13,207 nucleotides of DNA from Coriobacteriales bacterium (GTDB lineage: Bacteria > Actinomycetota > Coriobacteriia > Coriobacteriales > UBA8131). Position numbers and translations under genes: made by a program. Where the stretch lies: the NCBI GenBank assembly GCA_031286245.1, contig JAITUO010000222.1:1-13207 (forward strand), written 5' to 3'. Below the pieces are notes generated by a model. The model did no database searches and had not been told where the DNA came from. It worked only from the letters and a program-made list of their open reading frames with translations. Position 1 is the first letter of the stretch. Each line of letters begins with the position of its first letter. This document shows positions 6,475 through 13,083 of this stretch, one piece after another.

Positions 6475-7116
6475 TTAGAAAGAGATTGTAAAGCTACCCT
6501 GTGAGGTAGATACATCAAGATATGTACACAGGTGGTAAAACAATATAAAGCCAAAAAAGTCTCGCGACATGCTCATTCTCAGCGTATTAGTATCCTTGAC
6601 ATTGTATGACATAGTACCATCATGGACGATGAATATTGAATCATTTGATCCTACGCCATATGCAGTGCAATGAACATAAGCAGTCATTGACGTCGGGGTT
6701 AATCCAGCTGTTCTCTGAGCAACTACGTCACCGCCATAGATTTTTTCTAACACAGCACTTGTATTCTCGTGGTAAATATAGCCTGAATAATTAATAGTAG
6801 TGCCAAATTTTGTAACAGTCTTATCGAAGTTTGTTCCAGTTCGAGGTTGCTGGTTTGCATTTGTAGCATATTTTCTAACAAAGTCTGCATCCGATTCACT
6901 CAATGGTTCAAATGGAACATATTTTTCATTTATTATTTTGAAACGCTGGAGTATTTCTTCATCTGAGAGATTATTGTTTTCTGCGAAAAAGCTAGAGTAA
7001 GTATTTGTATCTCCTTCGTTAACCGAGCTAGCCAAAGCTAGTGAAGGCGCAGAAAGTACAGAAGCACAAAGAATCGTAGTTTTAACAAAATCTCTTCTCG
7101 ATAAACTTGTTAACAT
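6475..7116 (-). CDS. Tat-exported protein of unknown function
   Basis: A 213-residue protein with a classical twin-arginine signal: SRRDFVK at residues 6-12, a hydrophobic stretch and a likely cleavage after LALA (about residue 29). A polar Asn/Ser-rich segment and LSDEEILQRFKIINEKYVPFEPLSESDADFVRKYA (about 50-84), probably helical, follow; the rest is rich in Thr, Ser and Tyr and looks beta-rich. I recognise no catalytic motif. The start is firm: AAGGAGG lies just upstream of the ATG. The gene is visibly more AT-rich than its neighbours and is oriented against them, suggesting acquisition or a fast-evolving surface protein. An in-frame small membrane ORF directly follows the stop codon. An exported or cell-surface role is likely; nothing more specific can be said. 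Confidence 0.8.
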   Translation of the reverse strand: MLTSLSRRDFVKTTILCASVLSAPSLALASSVNEGDTNTYSSFFAENNNLSDEEILQRFKIINEKYVPFEPLSESDADFVRKYATNANQQPRTGTNFDKTVTKFGTTINYSGYIYHENTSAVLEKIYGGDVVAQRTAGLTPTSMTAYVHCTAYGVGSNDSIFIVHDGTMSYNVKDTNTLRMSMSRDFFGFILFYHLCTYLDVSTSQGSFTISF

Positions 7117-7634
7117 CTCTCCTCCTTGAATTTGGTAGTACTTCTCTGATAGTTGATGAGCTTTATTTCATCAGCATTCCTGTTCTAGTACTAATATCAA
7201 CATCACTTTATTTCACATACGTTCTCCTATCTCCTCATGATTAACAGACTTCATAATTGATGATATGCAATATCAAAAGATACATATAGTAATCATAACA
7301 CATGAAACAGATGTATCCACTGGAATTATACGAAAAAGGGTAAAATTTCGTATATTCTGCCAAGCTTTCCAATTGATGCTTGCAAATCTCAGAATCTGCA
7401 AGTCGTAATTATTGTGTAGTGCTTACTACGAGTAACTTGAGTAGTGCTAGTTGCCAAGCAGATTTCAAAGCAAACTATCTTGTCCAACGAAACCTCGGCT
7501 ATTACAAATCACAGCAAAGACTGAAGCCATATACCCTGCAACGGAAAGAATACTCGGGTTTAGCCTTTGCTTGGCTACACTCTGCTATGATTCCTCCTAG
7601 ACTTTTTCGAGACACTTCACCAGGGGAGAAAAAA
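7117..7634. promoter_or_regulatory. Divergent AT-rich intergenic region upstream of purH
   Basis: 518 bp without a convincing gene. The left half is very AT-rich and must hold the promoter of the Tat-protein gene. The right half (about 7380-7634) would be a long leader of purH; it is open in the purH frame from a TTG at 7380, but without RBS or family-like sequence. A 6-bp stem CTTGCA/TGCAAG lies at 7379-7402. I looked for purine, ZTP, guanidine and T-box signatures and saw none. Confidence 0.5.
7327..7354. promoter_or_regulatory. 9-bp perfect inverted repeat (operator candidate)
   Basis: TATACGAAA (7327-7335) and TTTCGTATA (7346-7354) are perfect inverted arms with a 10-base spacer. They sit in the AT-rich divergent region about 280 bp before purH and 210 bp before the Tat gene. 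The geometry suits a dimeric repressor; there is no T-run to favour a terminator. Confidence 0.4.
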
Positions 7635-9437
7635 ATGCAAGCGCATCAGCCAGATGATCAACATCAGCCAGATGACCAACATCAGCCAGATGATCAACAG
7701 GTCGACCAGTCGTCAGACCAACCACCAAACCAGCCGCCAGAACAACCAACTGACCAAGCGTCGATCGTCACACCATCAACCTACCCGCCGCCAAACCAGC
7801 CGCCAGAACTGCCAATCAACCTGCCAATCAAGCGCGCCTTGATATCGGTTACTGACAAGACCGGAGTGGTTGAGTTTGCTCGCGCCCTGGTCAACGAATT
7901 CGGTATCGAAATCATTTCGACCGGCGGAACAGCCAAGGTGCTGGCTGATGCCGGTGTAACTGTAACGCCAGTCGAGACGGTCACTGGCTACCCGGAAATG
8001 ATGGGTGGACGTGTCAAGACCTTGCATCCCCGGGTGCATGGAGCCCTGCTCGCCCGTCGTGATGTCAAAGAGCATCTGGCTGCTGCCGAAGAGCATGGAA
8101 TAGTGTTGATCGACATGGTGGTAGTCAACCTCTATGCTTTCGCGGCAACGATAGCCACAGTTGGCGTCAGTTACGCCGAAGCGATCGAGAACATCGATAT
8201 CGGCGGACCGGCGATGATCCGCTCAGCAGCGAAAAACCATGACTCGGTGACTGTCGTTACCTCTCCCTCGCAGTACCAGGCAATCCTCCAGGAATTGCGG
8301 ACTAACAACGGTGCGACCAGTTATGCCACCCGCCAGAATCTCGCAAAAAAAGCCTTTGGTCTGACCGGCACATACGACGAGGCCATTTTCAAATGGTTGA
8401 CTGAACAGGTTGAACCACGCAAGACAGTATCAGCTCACAATGCTGAGGATAATCAGGTCTTTCCTTCGACCCTGGTTTTAGATATGTCTAGAGAAGCATC
8501 TTTAAGATATGGAGAAAACCCTCATCAAGACGCTGCTTTCTACCGTCTGCCATTTCCCGAAGGCAGCCTGCCTGCCGGAGTCAAGCGGGATGATACCCTG
8601 GCATACGCAACGCTGCTACAGGGAAAATCTTTGTCCTATAACAACTATCTCGACCTGGATGCTGCCTGGGCGGCGGTCCGTGAGTTTACAGAACCGACAG
8701 TTGTCATCGTCAAACATCTGACGCCCTGTGGCATAGCTCAGCATGCCGATCTGGTAACAGCCTACCAGCAGGCTCATGATGTCGATCCAGTCAGCGCCTT
8801 TGGTGGTGTGATGGCTTTTAACCGCCCGGTCAATACCTCGTTGGTCGAGGCAATCTATGCTAATGGGCAGTTCGTCGAAGCTTTGATCGCTCCGGGCATC
8901 ACTCAAGCTGCTGCCGAGTTGCTAATTGAGAAACCTGCCATCCGTGTCCTCGAAACTGCTGCGATGAATCCGGTTGGCTGGCAGACTGATTACCGAAGCA
9001 TCGAAGGCGGTATTCTAGCCATGCAAGCCGATGCTATTGAAGTTGATCACTCTACCTATGTGGTTGCATCAGAGCGCCAGCCTACAGCATCAGAGACCGA
9101 GCAGTTGCTCTTTGCCTGGAAATGCTGCAAGAGTGTCAAAAGCAATGCAATTGTGATCGTCCGTGACCATTGCACAATTGGCATTGGCGCCGGACAACCC
9201 AACCGCGTCAACTCGGCCCGCATCGCTGTCGAACAAGCTGGAGAGGCAGCCAACGGAGCAGTGGCAGCATCTGACGCCTTCATGCCATTCGCCGATTCTA
9301 TGGAGGTCTTGGCAGCAGCCGGTATCAAAGCCGTCATTCAGCCAGGGGGATCAGTACGAGATGAAGAGGTCTTAGCAGCAGCCAATGCAGCTGGCATTGC
9401 TGTTGTATTCACCGGAACTCGCCATTTCAGACACTGA
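7635..9437 (+). CDS. purH: Bifunctional AICAR transformylase / IMP cyclohydrolase with repetitive N-terminal extension
   Basis: Catalyses the last two steps of de novo IMP synthesis (AICAR to FAICAR with 10-formyl-THF, then ring closure). The product has 600 residues, about 70-80 more than usual. The ATG at 7635 has AGGGGAG 6 bp upstream. Residues 1-65 are low complexity: HQPDDQ three times, then Pro/Gln/Asp-rich PPNQPPE repeats. The MGS-like cyclohydrolase domain starts near 66 (KRALISVTDKTG) with STGGTAKVLADAGV, GGRVKTLHPRVHGALL and IDMVVVNLYAF. The AICARFT domain follows: LRYGENPHQ, GKSLSYNNYLDLDAAW, VKHLTPCG (usually KHxNPCG), AFGGVMAFNR, KSNAIVIV, GAGQPNRV and the C-terminal DSMEVLAAAGIKAVIQPGGSVRDEEV...FTGTRHFRH. 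An unrecognised gene follows by 45 bp, so cotranscription is likely. Function is certain. Confidence 0.93.
   Translation: MQAHQPDDQHQPDDQHQPDDQQVDQSSDQPPNQPPEQPTDQASIVTPSTYPPPNQPPELPINLPIKRALISVTDKTGVVEFARALVNEFGIEIISTGGTAKVLADAGVTVTPVETVTGYPEMMGGRVKTLHPRVHGALLARRDVKEHLAAAEEHGIVLIDMVVVNLYAFAATIATVGVSYAEAIENIDIGGPAMIRSAAKNHDSVTVVTSPSQYQAILQELRTNNGATSYATRQNLAKKAFGLTGTYDEAIFKWLTEQVEPRKTVSAHNAEDNQVFPSTLVLDMSREASLRYGENPHQDAAFYRLPFPEGSLPAGVKRDDTLAYATLLQGKSLSYNNYLDLDAAWAAVREFTEPTVVIVKHLTPCGIAQHADLVTAYQQAHDVDPVSAFGGVMAFNRPVNTSLVEAIYANGQFVEALIAPGITQAAAELLIEKPAIRVLETAAMNPVGWQTDYRSIEGGILAMQADAIEVDHSTYVVASERQPTASETEQLLFAWKCCKSVKSNAIVIVRDHCTIGIGAGQPNRVNSARIAVEQAGEAANGAVAASDAFMPFADSMEVLAAAGIKAVIQPGGSVRDEEVLAAANAAGIAVVFTGTRHFRH
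7644..7697 (+). repeat. Three 18-bp in-frame tandem repeats in purH
   Basis: CATCAGCCAGATGAYCAA is repeated at 7644, 7662 and 7680 with one synonymous change, encoding HQPDDQ three times. Near-identity implies very recent duplication. Confidence 0.9.
7725..7809 (+). repeat. Pair of 19-bp direct repeats in the purH extension
   Basis: CCAAACCAGCCGCCAGAAC occurs identically at 7725-7743 and 7791-7809, encoding PNQPPE in both copies. A shorter CTGCCAATCAA duplication follows at the junction with the folded core. Confidence 0.8.
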
Positions 9438-9482
9438 TGGCCAAAAGCAAAGGCATCGCACTGAGCGGTAAACCATAATCTA

Positions 9483-10115
9483 ATGGCATCTCCGATCACT
9501 TTACGCTGGCGGATCCATGAGGGCGTGTTGCCCCTGCGCCAGCGCCATATGCGAGCTTTGAATCGGCTGGGTCTGACCGAGGCATTGATCGGTTGGATCC
9601 ACGAGCGCTTGGAATGGGCGATGCTGAATATGCTGGAAACCAGCACCGAAGCAGTTCTGGTTCTAAGCATTGACCCAGCAGCAGAAGTGCGGCTCTCGTT
9701 AGAGGAAGTGCAGCCAGCACCCCAACTCAACACTAGCGACCTGTGTATCAAGCAAGGTCGAGTAACTGGCATCTACTCAGCTGGTCAGCTCCTGGCAGGT
9801 GATGTCTGGCTGGCGCAAGACGGCCAATTACTCGCCAGTACCGATGAGGTTTATACTGCCACCAGCACACTTTGCCAGGATTTGGCGACAACCTTAGGTG
9901 TCAGAGTCTTGGTCGAGCCACAGGTTTTGTCAGCAGTACAGCAAGCCGCCGGACTTGGCAAAGCCTTTTTAATTGTGGATGAGTTCGGGTTTATTCCGAT
10001 CAGCCAATCGCAAGAACCTGTCAGCACATCGTACACAGCGACAAATATTCCAATCAACAGTACCAGCAGCTCGATCACTGAGAGAATCCGGCAGGCCTTC
10101 GCCAGATTGTGGTAG
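9483..10115 (+). CDS. Unrecognised protein encoded downstream of purH
   Basis: A 210-residue soluble protein with no signal peptide or membrane segment. Visible features: MASPITLRWRIHEGVLPLRQRHMRALNRLGL (an N-terminal charged region, probably strand plus helix), WIHERLEWAMLNML, a strand-rich middle with LVLSIDPAAEVRL, DLCIKQGRVTGIYSAGQLL and DVWLAQDGQLLAS, then VDEFGFIPI and a Ser/Thr/Asn-rich stretch before the basic end RIRQAFARLW. The layout faintly recalls class IV aminotransferase-like folds, but no lysine motif can be pointed to, so I assign no function. The ATG at 9483 has only a weak GAGCGG upstream; a TGA closes the frame shortly before it. It lies 45 bp after purH on the same strand and has neighbour-like base composition. 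Confidence 0.7.
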   Translation: MASPITLRWRIHEGVLPLRQRHMRALNRLGLTEALIGWIHERLEWAMLNMLETSTEAVLVLSIDPAAEVRLSLEEVQPAPQLNTSDLCIKQGRVTGIYSAGQLLAGDVWLAQDGQLLASTDEVYTATSTLCQDLATTLGVRVLVEPQVLSAVQQAAGLGKAFLIVDEFGFIPISQSQEPVSTSYTATNIPINSTSSSITERIRQAFARLW

Positions 10116-10119
10116 TCCT

Positions 10120-10201
10120 GATCAAGCCGGGCTAATTGATCACCAAATAAAGCCGGTTTAGCCGGCTTAGTTGGTTTAGCAGATCAAGCCGGTCTAGTTG
10201 A
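10120..10201. repeat. 20-bp direct repeats flanking a small hairpin
   Basis: GATCAAGCCGGGCTAATTGA (10120-10139) recurs as GATCAAGCCGGTCTAGTTGA (10182-10201), 18 of 20 identical. Between them a 7-bp stem AAGCCGG/CCGGCTT (10150-10156, 10162-10168) is built of the same AGCCGG word. It may help end transcription after 9483-10115; there is no T-run. Confidence 0.6.
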
Positions 10202-10206
10202 ACATG

Positions 10207-10354
10207 GTGCGTTTTGCTAAAAAACACGCGCTGTGCACTCTCATTATGTCGAATTCGGTTAAATACGATAGAATTCCAGAGGAATTTCACATGCTCTCGA
10301 CATTATTCTTCCGAATATGCGCACACAGCGCGTGTTTTTTAGCAAAACGTGCAC
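10207..10354. repeat. About 148-bp long inverted-repeat element between convergent genes
   Basis: The left arm (10207-10236) and right arm (10321-10354) pair over about 27 bp with only small indels; the shared core ACAGCGCGTGTTTTTTAGCA is perfect. Inside, ATGTCGA (10246-10252) pairs with TCGACAT (10297-10303), and a GAATTCC/GGAATTT hairpin lies in the middle, so almost the whole element can fold as one long cruciform or RNA hairpin. A T6 run sits in the right arm. It separates converging transcripts (9483-10115 and the GNAT gene). It could be a bidirectional terminator or an extragenic palindromic/MITE-like element. The ATG ORF crossing it is an artefact of the repeat. Confidence 0.75.
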
Positions 10355-10470
10355 TACTCAATTTCGAGAAAACTGTTATAGCCTTCTACAAGCCTGTTGA
10401 TTGTGGCTGATGTTATTGGAAGCGGGTTGGTAGCAGCAACCATCCTAATATGTGGATCAAACTGGTGAAT
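10355..10470. other. Spacer downstream of the GNAT gene
   Basis: 116 bp without a gene. A weak 5-bp GGTTG/CAACC stem near 10425-10441 is the only structure; I see no clear terminator for the minus-strand operon other than the inverted-repeat element beyond it. Confidence 0.4.
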
Positions 10471-10953
10471 CTAGTTGTTAACAGGTAAAAGCGGGAGTTC
10501 CATTCGGATACAACCATCATCTTTGATAGCAAAGCCTATTTTGCTGTAGATGATTCGTCCCTGACCGGTGGCTTCCAAGTCAACTACAGCAGCTCCTTCT
10601 GTTATAGCTAGCTCCACAGCCAATTCGCAAAGCCGCTGCGCATGGCCTTGACGGCGGAATGCAGGAACCGTATAGACATGCAGCAACAAAGCATGTCGAT
10701 TGCTTAACCAGCGATGCCCCATTGGCCTATCAGTCAATAGCAGCGAAGCGGTAGCTATCACTTGCCCATCCTGACAGGCGACATAAACATAAAACCGGTC
10801 ACCCAAATGACGGTTCAAGTAATCGCGATAACGCTTTGCCAGTGAAAATTCCTCATTTACTGGCAAGCCATCATGGTCGGCCCGCTCACAGTCCAGGCGC
10901 AGGTTGACCAATGTATCGATATCTGAAGCTATAGCAAAACGGTATTCAGTCAT
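10471..10953 (-). CDS. GNAT-family N-acetyltransferase
   Basis: A 160-residue acetyl-CoA-dependent acyltransferase of the GNAT fold. Visible: ASDIDTLVNLRL (first helix), the strands FYVYVACQDGQVIATASLLL, motif A LLHVYTVPAFRRQGHAQRLCELAVELA with the acetyl-CoA pyrophosphate loop RRQGHA (100-105), and motif B ATGQGRIIYSKIGF (129-141) with the usual Tyr and GF. The substrate cannot be told from sequence. The start is supported by GTGGAG 6 bp before the ATG. It follows the response regulator gene by 27 bp on the same strand, so it is probably the last gene of the kinase-regulator operon, which would fit self-protection or cell-envelope modification. The operon membership is inferred. Confidence 0.85.
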   Translation of the reverse strand: MTEYRFAIASDIDTLVNLRLDCERADHDGLPVNEEFSLAKRYRDYLNRHLGDRFYVYVACQDGQVIATASLLLTDRPMGHRWLSNRHALLLHVYTVPAFRRQGHAQRLCELAVELAITEGAAVVDLEATGQGRIIYSKIGFAIKDDGCIRMELPLLPVNN

Positions 10954-10980
10954 CTAATCTCCACTTTTCTAACAGGCGAA

Positions 10981-11682
10981 CTAAATCTCGCGATAATACA
11001 GCACTGCGAGCTGAGTGCGGTTTTTCAAATCCAGTTTTTGCAGGATGGCACTGATCAGATTGCGTGCGGTGCCCTCACTGATGTATAGCGTCGCGGCGAT
11101 CTCTTTGTTATCCAAGCCACGAGCGACCAGTTCAGTGACCTCAAATTCACGACTTGTTAACATCGCCAAAGGGCTTTCTGCAGCGAATTGTACACTATCA
11201 TGTGGAGAAGCCCCGGGCTTCTCCACATGCATGAGTTTATCCATGCGGCCAAGCACTTCGTTGCCTAAAACGCTTTGTCCAGACATCACCAGACGCAGAG
11301 CTGGGGCGATGGTGGCAACGTCTTTTTTAATCAGGTAACCTTTTGCTCCCAATGTCAAGGCTTTGACGATGTACTCATCGTCTGAGAAAGTTGTCAGCAA
11401 CACGATGCGGGCGTTGGGCCATTGTGAAAGGATGGTTTCGGCGGCGTCCAGTCCACTGTGGCCAGGCATCTGGATATCGGTCAGCAGGATATCCGGCTGG
11501 TGGGTGCGGTACAGCTCGATTGCTTCGCTGCCATTGCTGCCAATTGCGGCAACTTCGATATCGGGCTGGGCGCCTAAGATGGTGCGTAAAGAATCGCAGA
11601 CCAGCAGGTCGTCATCGATTACAACCAGCTTGATAATCGTCGCTGATTGGTCTGGACTGTCTGTCGAATTGGTTTTGTCCAT
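10981..11682 (-). CDS. NarL/LiaR-class two-component response regulator
   Basis: A 233-residue cytosolic DNA-binding regulator. The receiver domain (about 17-132) has the acidic pocket IDDD (22-25), the phospho-acceptor D69 in LLTDIQMPG, T97/T98 in LLTTFSDDEY and K119 in GAKGYLIKK. A linker (about 145-170) carries an odd MHVEKPGASPHDS segment encoded by a 31-bp palindrome. The C-terminal LuxR-type HTH (about 172-230) reads LTSREFEVTELVARGLDNKEIAATLYISEGTARNLISAILQKLDLKNRTQLA, closest to the LiaR/DesR style of EGTVRNYIS recognition helices. It sits between the histidine kinase (58 bp upstream) and the GNAT gene (27 bp downstream). The likely target is the divergent ABC transporter promoter, and its own operon. 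Confidence 0.92.
   Translation of the reverse strand: MDKTNSTDSPDQSATIIKLVVIDDDLLVCDSLRTILGAQPDIEVAAIGSNGSEAIELYRTHQPDILLTDIQMPGHSGLDAAETILSQWPNARIVLLTTFSDDEYIVKALTLGAKGYLIKKDVATIAPALRLVMSGQSVLGNEVLGRMDKLMHVEKPGASPHDSVQFAAESPLAMLTSREFEVTELVARGLDNKEIAATLYISEGTARNLISAILQKLDLKNRTQLAVLYYREI
11199..11229. repeat. 31-bp near-perfect palindrome within the response regulator gene
   Basis: Fifteen-base arms (CATGTGGAGAAGCCC and GGGCTTCTCCACATG) flank a single central base. The palindrome encodes about residues 152-161, in the linker between receiver and HTH domains. In RNA it would give a very stable GC-rich hairpin inside the coding sequence. Confidence 0.85.
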
Positions 11683-11740
11683 CCAAGAATCCCTCTCTGT
11701 TGAATTTGAGCACTGCTATCAGTAACTCGTTAAACCAAAG

Positions 11741-12964
11741 CTACGCTTTTTCTACAGTCTTTTTCGGGATCGAAGCAAAGACTTTGAAGCCTTTATCCCA
11801 ACTGGTATAAAACACGCCGCCCAAGGCGCGAGTGCGCTCCTCCATGTTGGCCAGGCCAATTCCGCCCGAATTGATGGCTGCCTTGCTGGGCTCGGTGCTG
11901 CCATTGTCATGGATGGTTAACTGGTACAACCCAGGGAATTCTAGCACTGACACCGTGACCGTTGTGGCGTCACTGTGTTTAAGGGTGTTGGACAATGACT
12001 CGCGGACAATTGCCAGAAGCGAATAACTGATCGCCTGTGGTGGCGAGTCGCTGTCCAGGTCATAATCCAGGGTGATTTTTAATGAAGCATCGAGGCCGGC
12101 GCTGTTGCGTGACAGGCTTTCGGTCTCTTGAACCAAAGCCATCAATTGCACCTGCAACTCGAAGGAGTCTTCATGCAGGCTATGGACACTATGTCGGACA
12201 GCCTCGTAAGCTTCGCGTAATGTGTCGCTGACTCCAGCCAGTTGGTCTGCCGGTTCGTCATCTCCAGTATGCAGCACTTGCATCGCCTCGACTTGCAACA
12301 TTGATCGAGTTAGCAGATGCCCGACATTGTCATGGATCTCGCGGGCAATACGGCTGCGTTCTGCAAGCGTAGCTAATCGCAACTCCAAGGATTGGCGTTC
12401 CTCCAGATCGCGGTTCTTCAGTTCCAGCGACTGTGACAAAGCCGACAGTTCGTCACGGCGTTGTCGATAATCAGCCAATATCGCTGTCTGCCGCTGGCAT
12501 TGCCAGGCTCGCAGGCAGGCCAGGCTGCTGAGAATTAAAAGCAGGAATACCGTCACAGGCTGCAGCCAGAATAATCCGCATAATAGTGGGGCCAGCCAGG
12601 CTAGACGCAAAACCAGTCTTATCTCATTGCTCAAGTTTTTAACATGATAGCCTGCCCGAAAGCAGTCATAGCTGATCAAGGGGATGAAAGCCAGAAAACC
12701 AGGCAAGCAAAAGCACAGGCCACAATAGGCATACACCAACGCAGTCCTCAGCAGAGAGGGCAGGGTATCAGCATCATAAAGCGCACTGATACTGATTGCA
12801 GTCAGGATCGCTGCCAATTGTAAGAATGAAAACGGCAGCATGCCAGCCATGAATGCACTGAGCGCGAAGACAATCAGTTTATCTAAAACCCTTTCCATGC
12901 GCCAATTGTAAGCCATTGCCCAAGCTGCTTGACTCCGACAGGTCAGCCTGATGACAAAAGTCAT
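11741..12964 (-). CDS. Multi-TM sensor histidine kinase, HisKA_3 (NarL-partner) family
   Basis: A 407-residue membrane kinase. Residues about 27-155 hold four to six hydrophobic segments with little extracellular loop, as in DesK/LiaS-like intramembrane sensors. A coiled coil (about 157-200, rich in Arg/Glu/Leu) leads to the HisKA_3 dimerisation helix ERSRIAREIHDNVGHLL with phospho-acceptor H211. The ATPase domain has the N box RESLSNTLKHSDA (321-333), the G1 box IHDNGS (351-356) and the G2 box SGGIGLANMEERTRALGG (366-383), and ends KKTVEKA. No good RBS precedes ATG 12964; ATG 12916 and 12898 are alternatives that remove only a non-conserved leader. The regulator gene follows by 58 bp. It is divergent from an ABC ATPase gene. 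The stimulus is unknown; membrane perturbation or an envelope-active antimicrobial is the usual inference for this arrangement. Confidence 0.9.
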   Translation of the reverse strand: MTFVIRLTCRSQAAWAMAYNWRMERVLDKLIVFALSAFMAGMLPFSFLQLAAILTAISISALYDADTLPSLLRTALVYAYCGLCFCLPGFLAFIPLISYDCFRAGYHVKNLSNEIRLVLRLAWLAPLLCGLFWLQPVTVFLLLILSSLACLRAWQCQRQTAILADYRQRRDELSALSQSLELKNRDLEERQSLELRLATLAERSRIAREIHDNVGHLLTRSMLQVEAMQVLHTGDDEPADQLAGVSDTLREAYEAVRHSVHSLHEDSFELQVQLMALVQETESLSRNSAGLDASLKITLDYDLDSDSPPQAISYSLLAIVRESLSNTLKHSDATTVTVSVLEFPGLYQLTIHDNGSTEPSKAAINSGGIGLANMEERTRALGGVFYTSWDKGFKVFASIPKKTVEKA

Positions 12965-13083
12965 GCCGGTTTTACCGGATTGGTGACACCACTCACTACT
13001 GCGCGTTCAGCATTAAAGGGAGAATAGAAGCATCAGAAAGCAGTGAAACGAAACATCGAGAGGTTGATAAAAAGGAGCATGAA
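12965..13083. promoter_or_regulatory. Divergent control region between kinase and ABC transporter
   Basis: 119 bp that must hold promoters of both directions. Two small palindromes are visible: CCGGT/ACCGG (12966-12978, loop TTT), just upstream of the longest kinase start, and TGGTG A CACCA (12981-12991). Either could be a response-regulator site. I cannot define -35/-10 hexamers with confidence. Confidence 0.4.

Noticed and set aside
6475..6477. Recoding of the stop codon as selenocysteine or pyrrolysine
   Set aside because: The stop is TAA, which neither amino acid uses, and no insertion structure is evident.
7380..7634. 85-residue extension of PurH from a TTG start
   Set aside because: It has no RBS and no family similarity, while ATG 7635 has AGGGGAG at ideal spacing. 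I treat the stretch as leader.
7380..7634. Riboswitch in the purH leader
   Set aside because: The conserved cores of purine, ZTP, guanidine and T-box elements were not found; only a weak 6-bp stem is present.
7776..8096. Antisense ORFs within purH
   Set aside because: They are shadows of the conserved cyclohydrolase domain, with no start signal.
10198..10410. 70-residue ATG ORF across the inverted repeat
   Set aside because: Its sequence is produced by the two arms of the hairpin read through; there is no RBS and no plausible protein composition.
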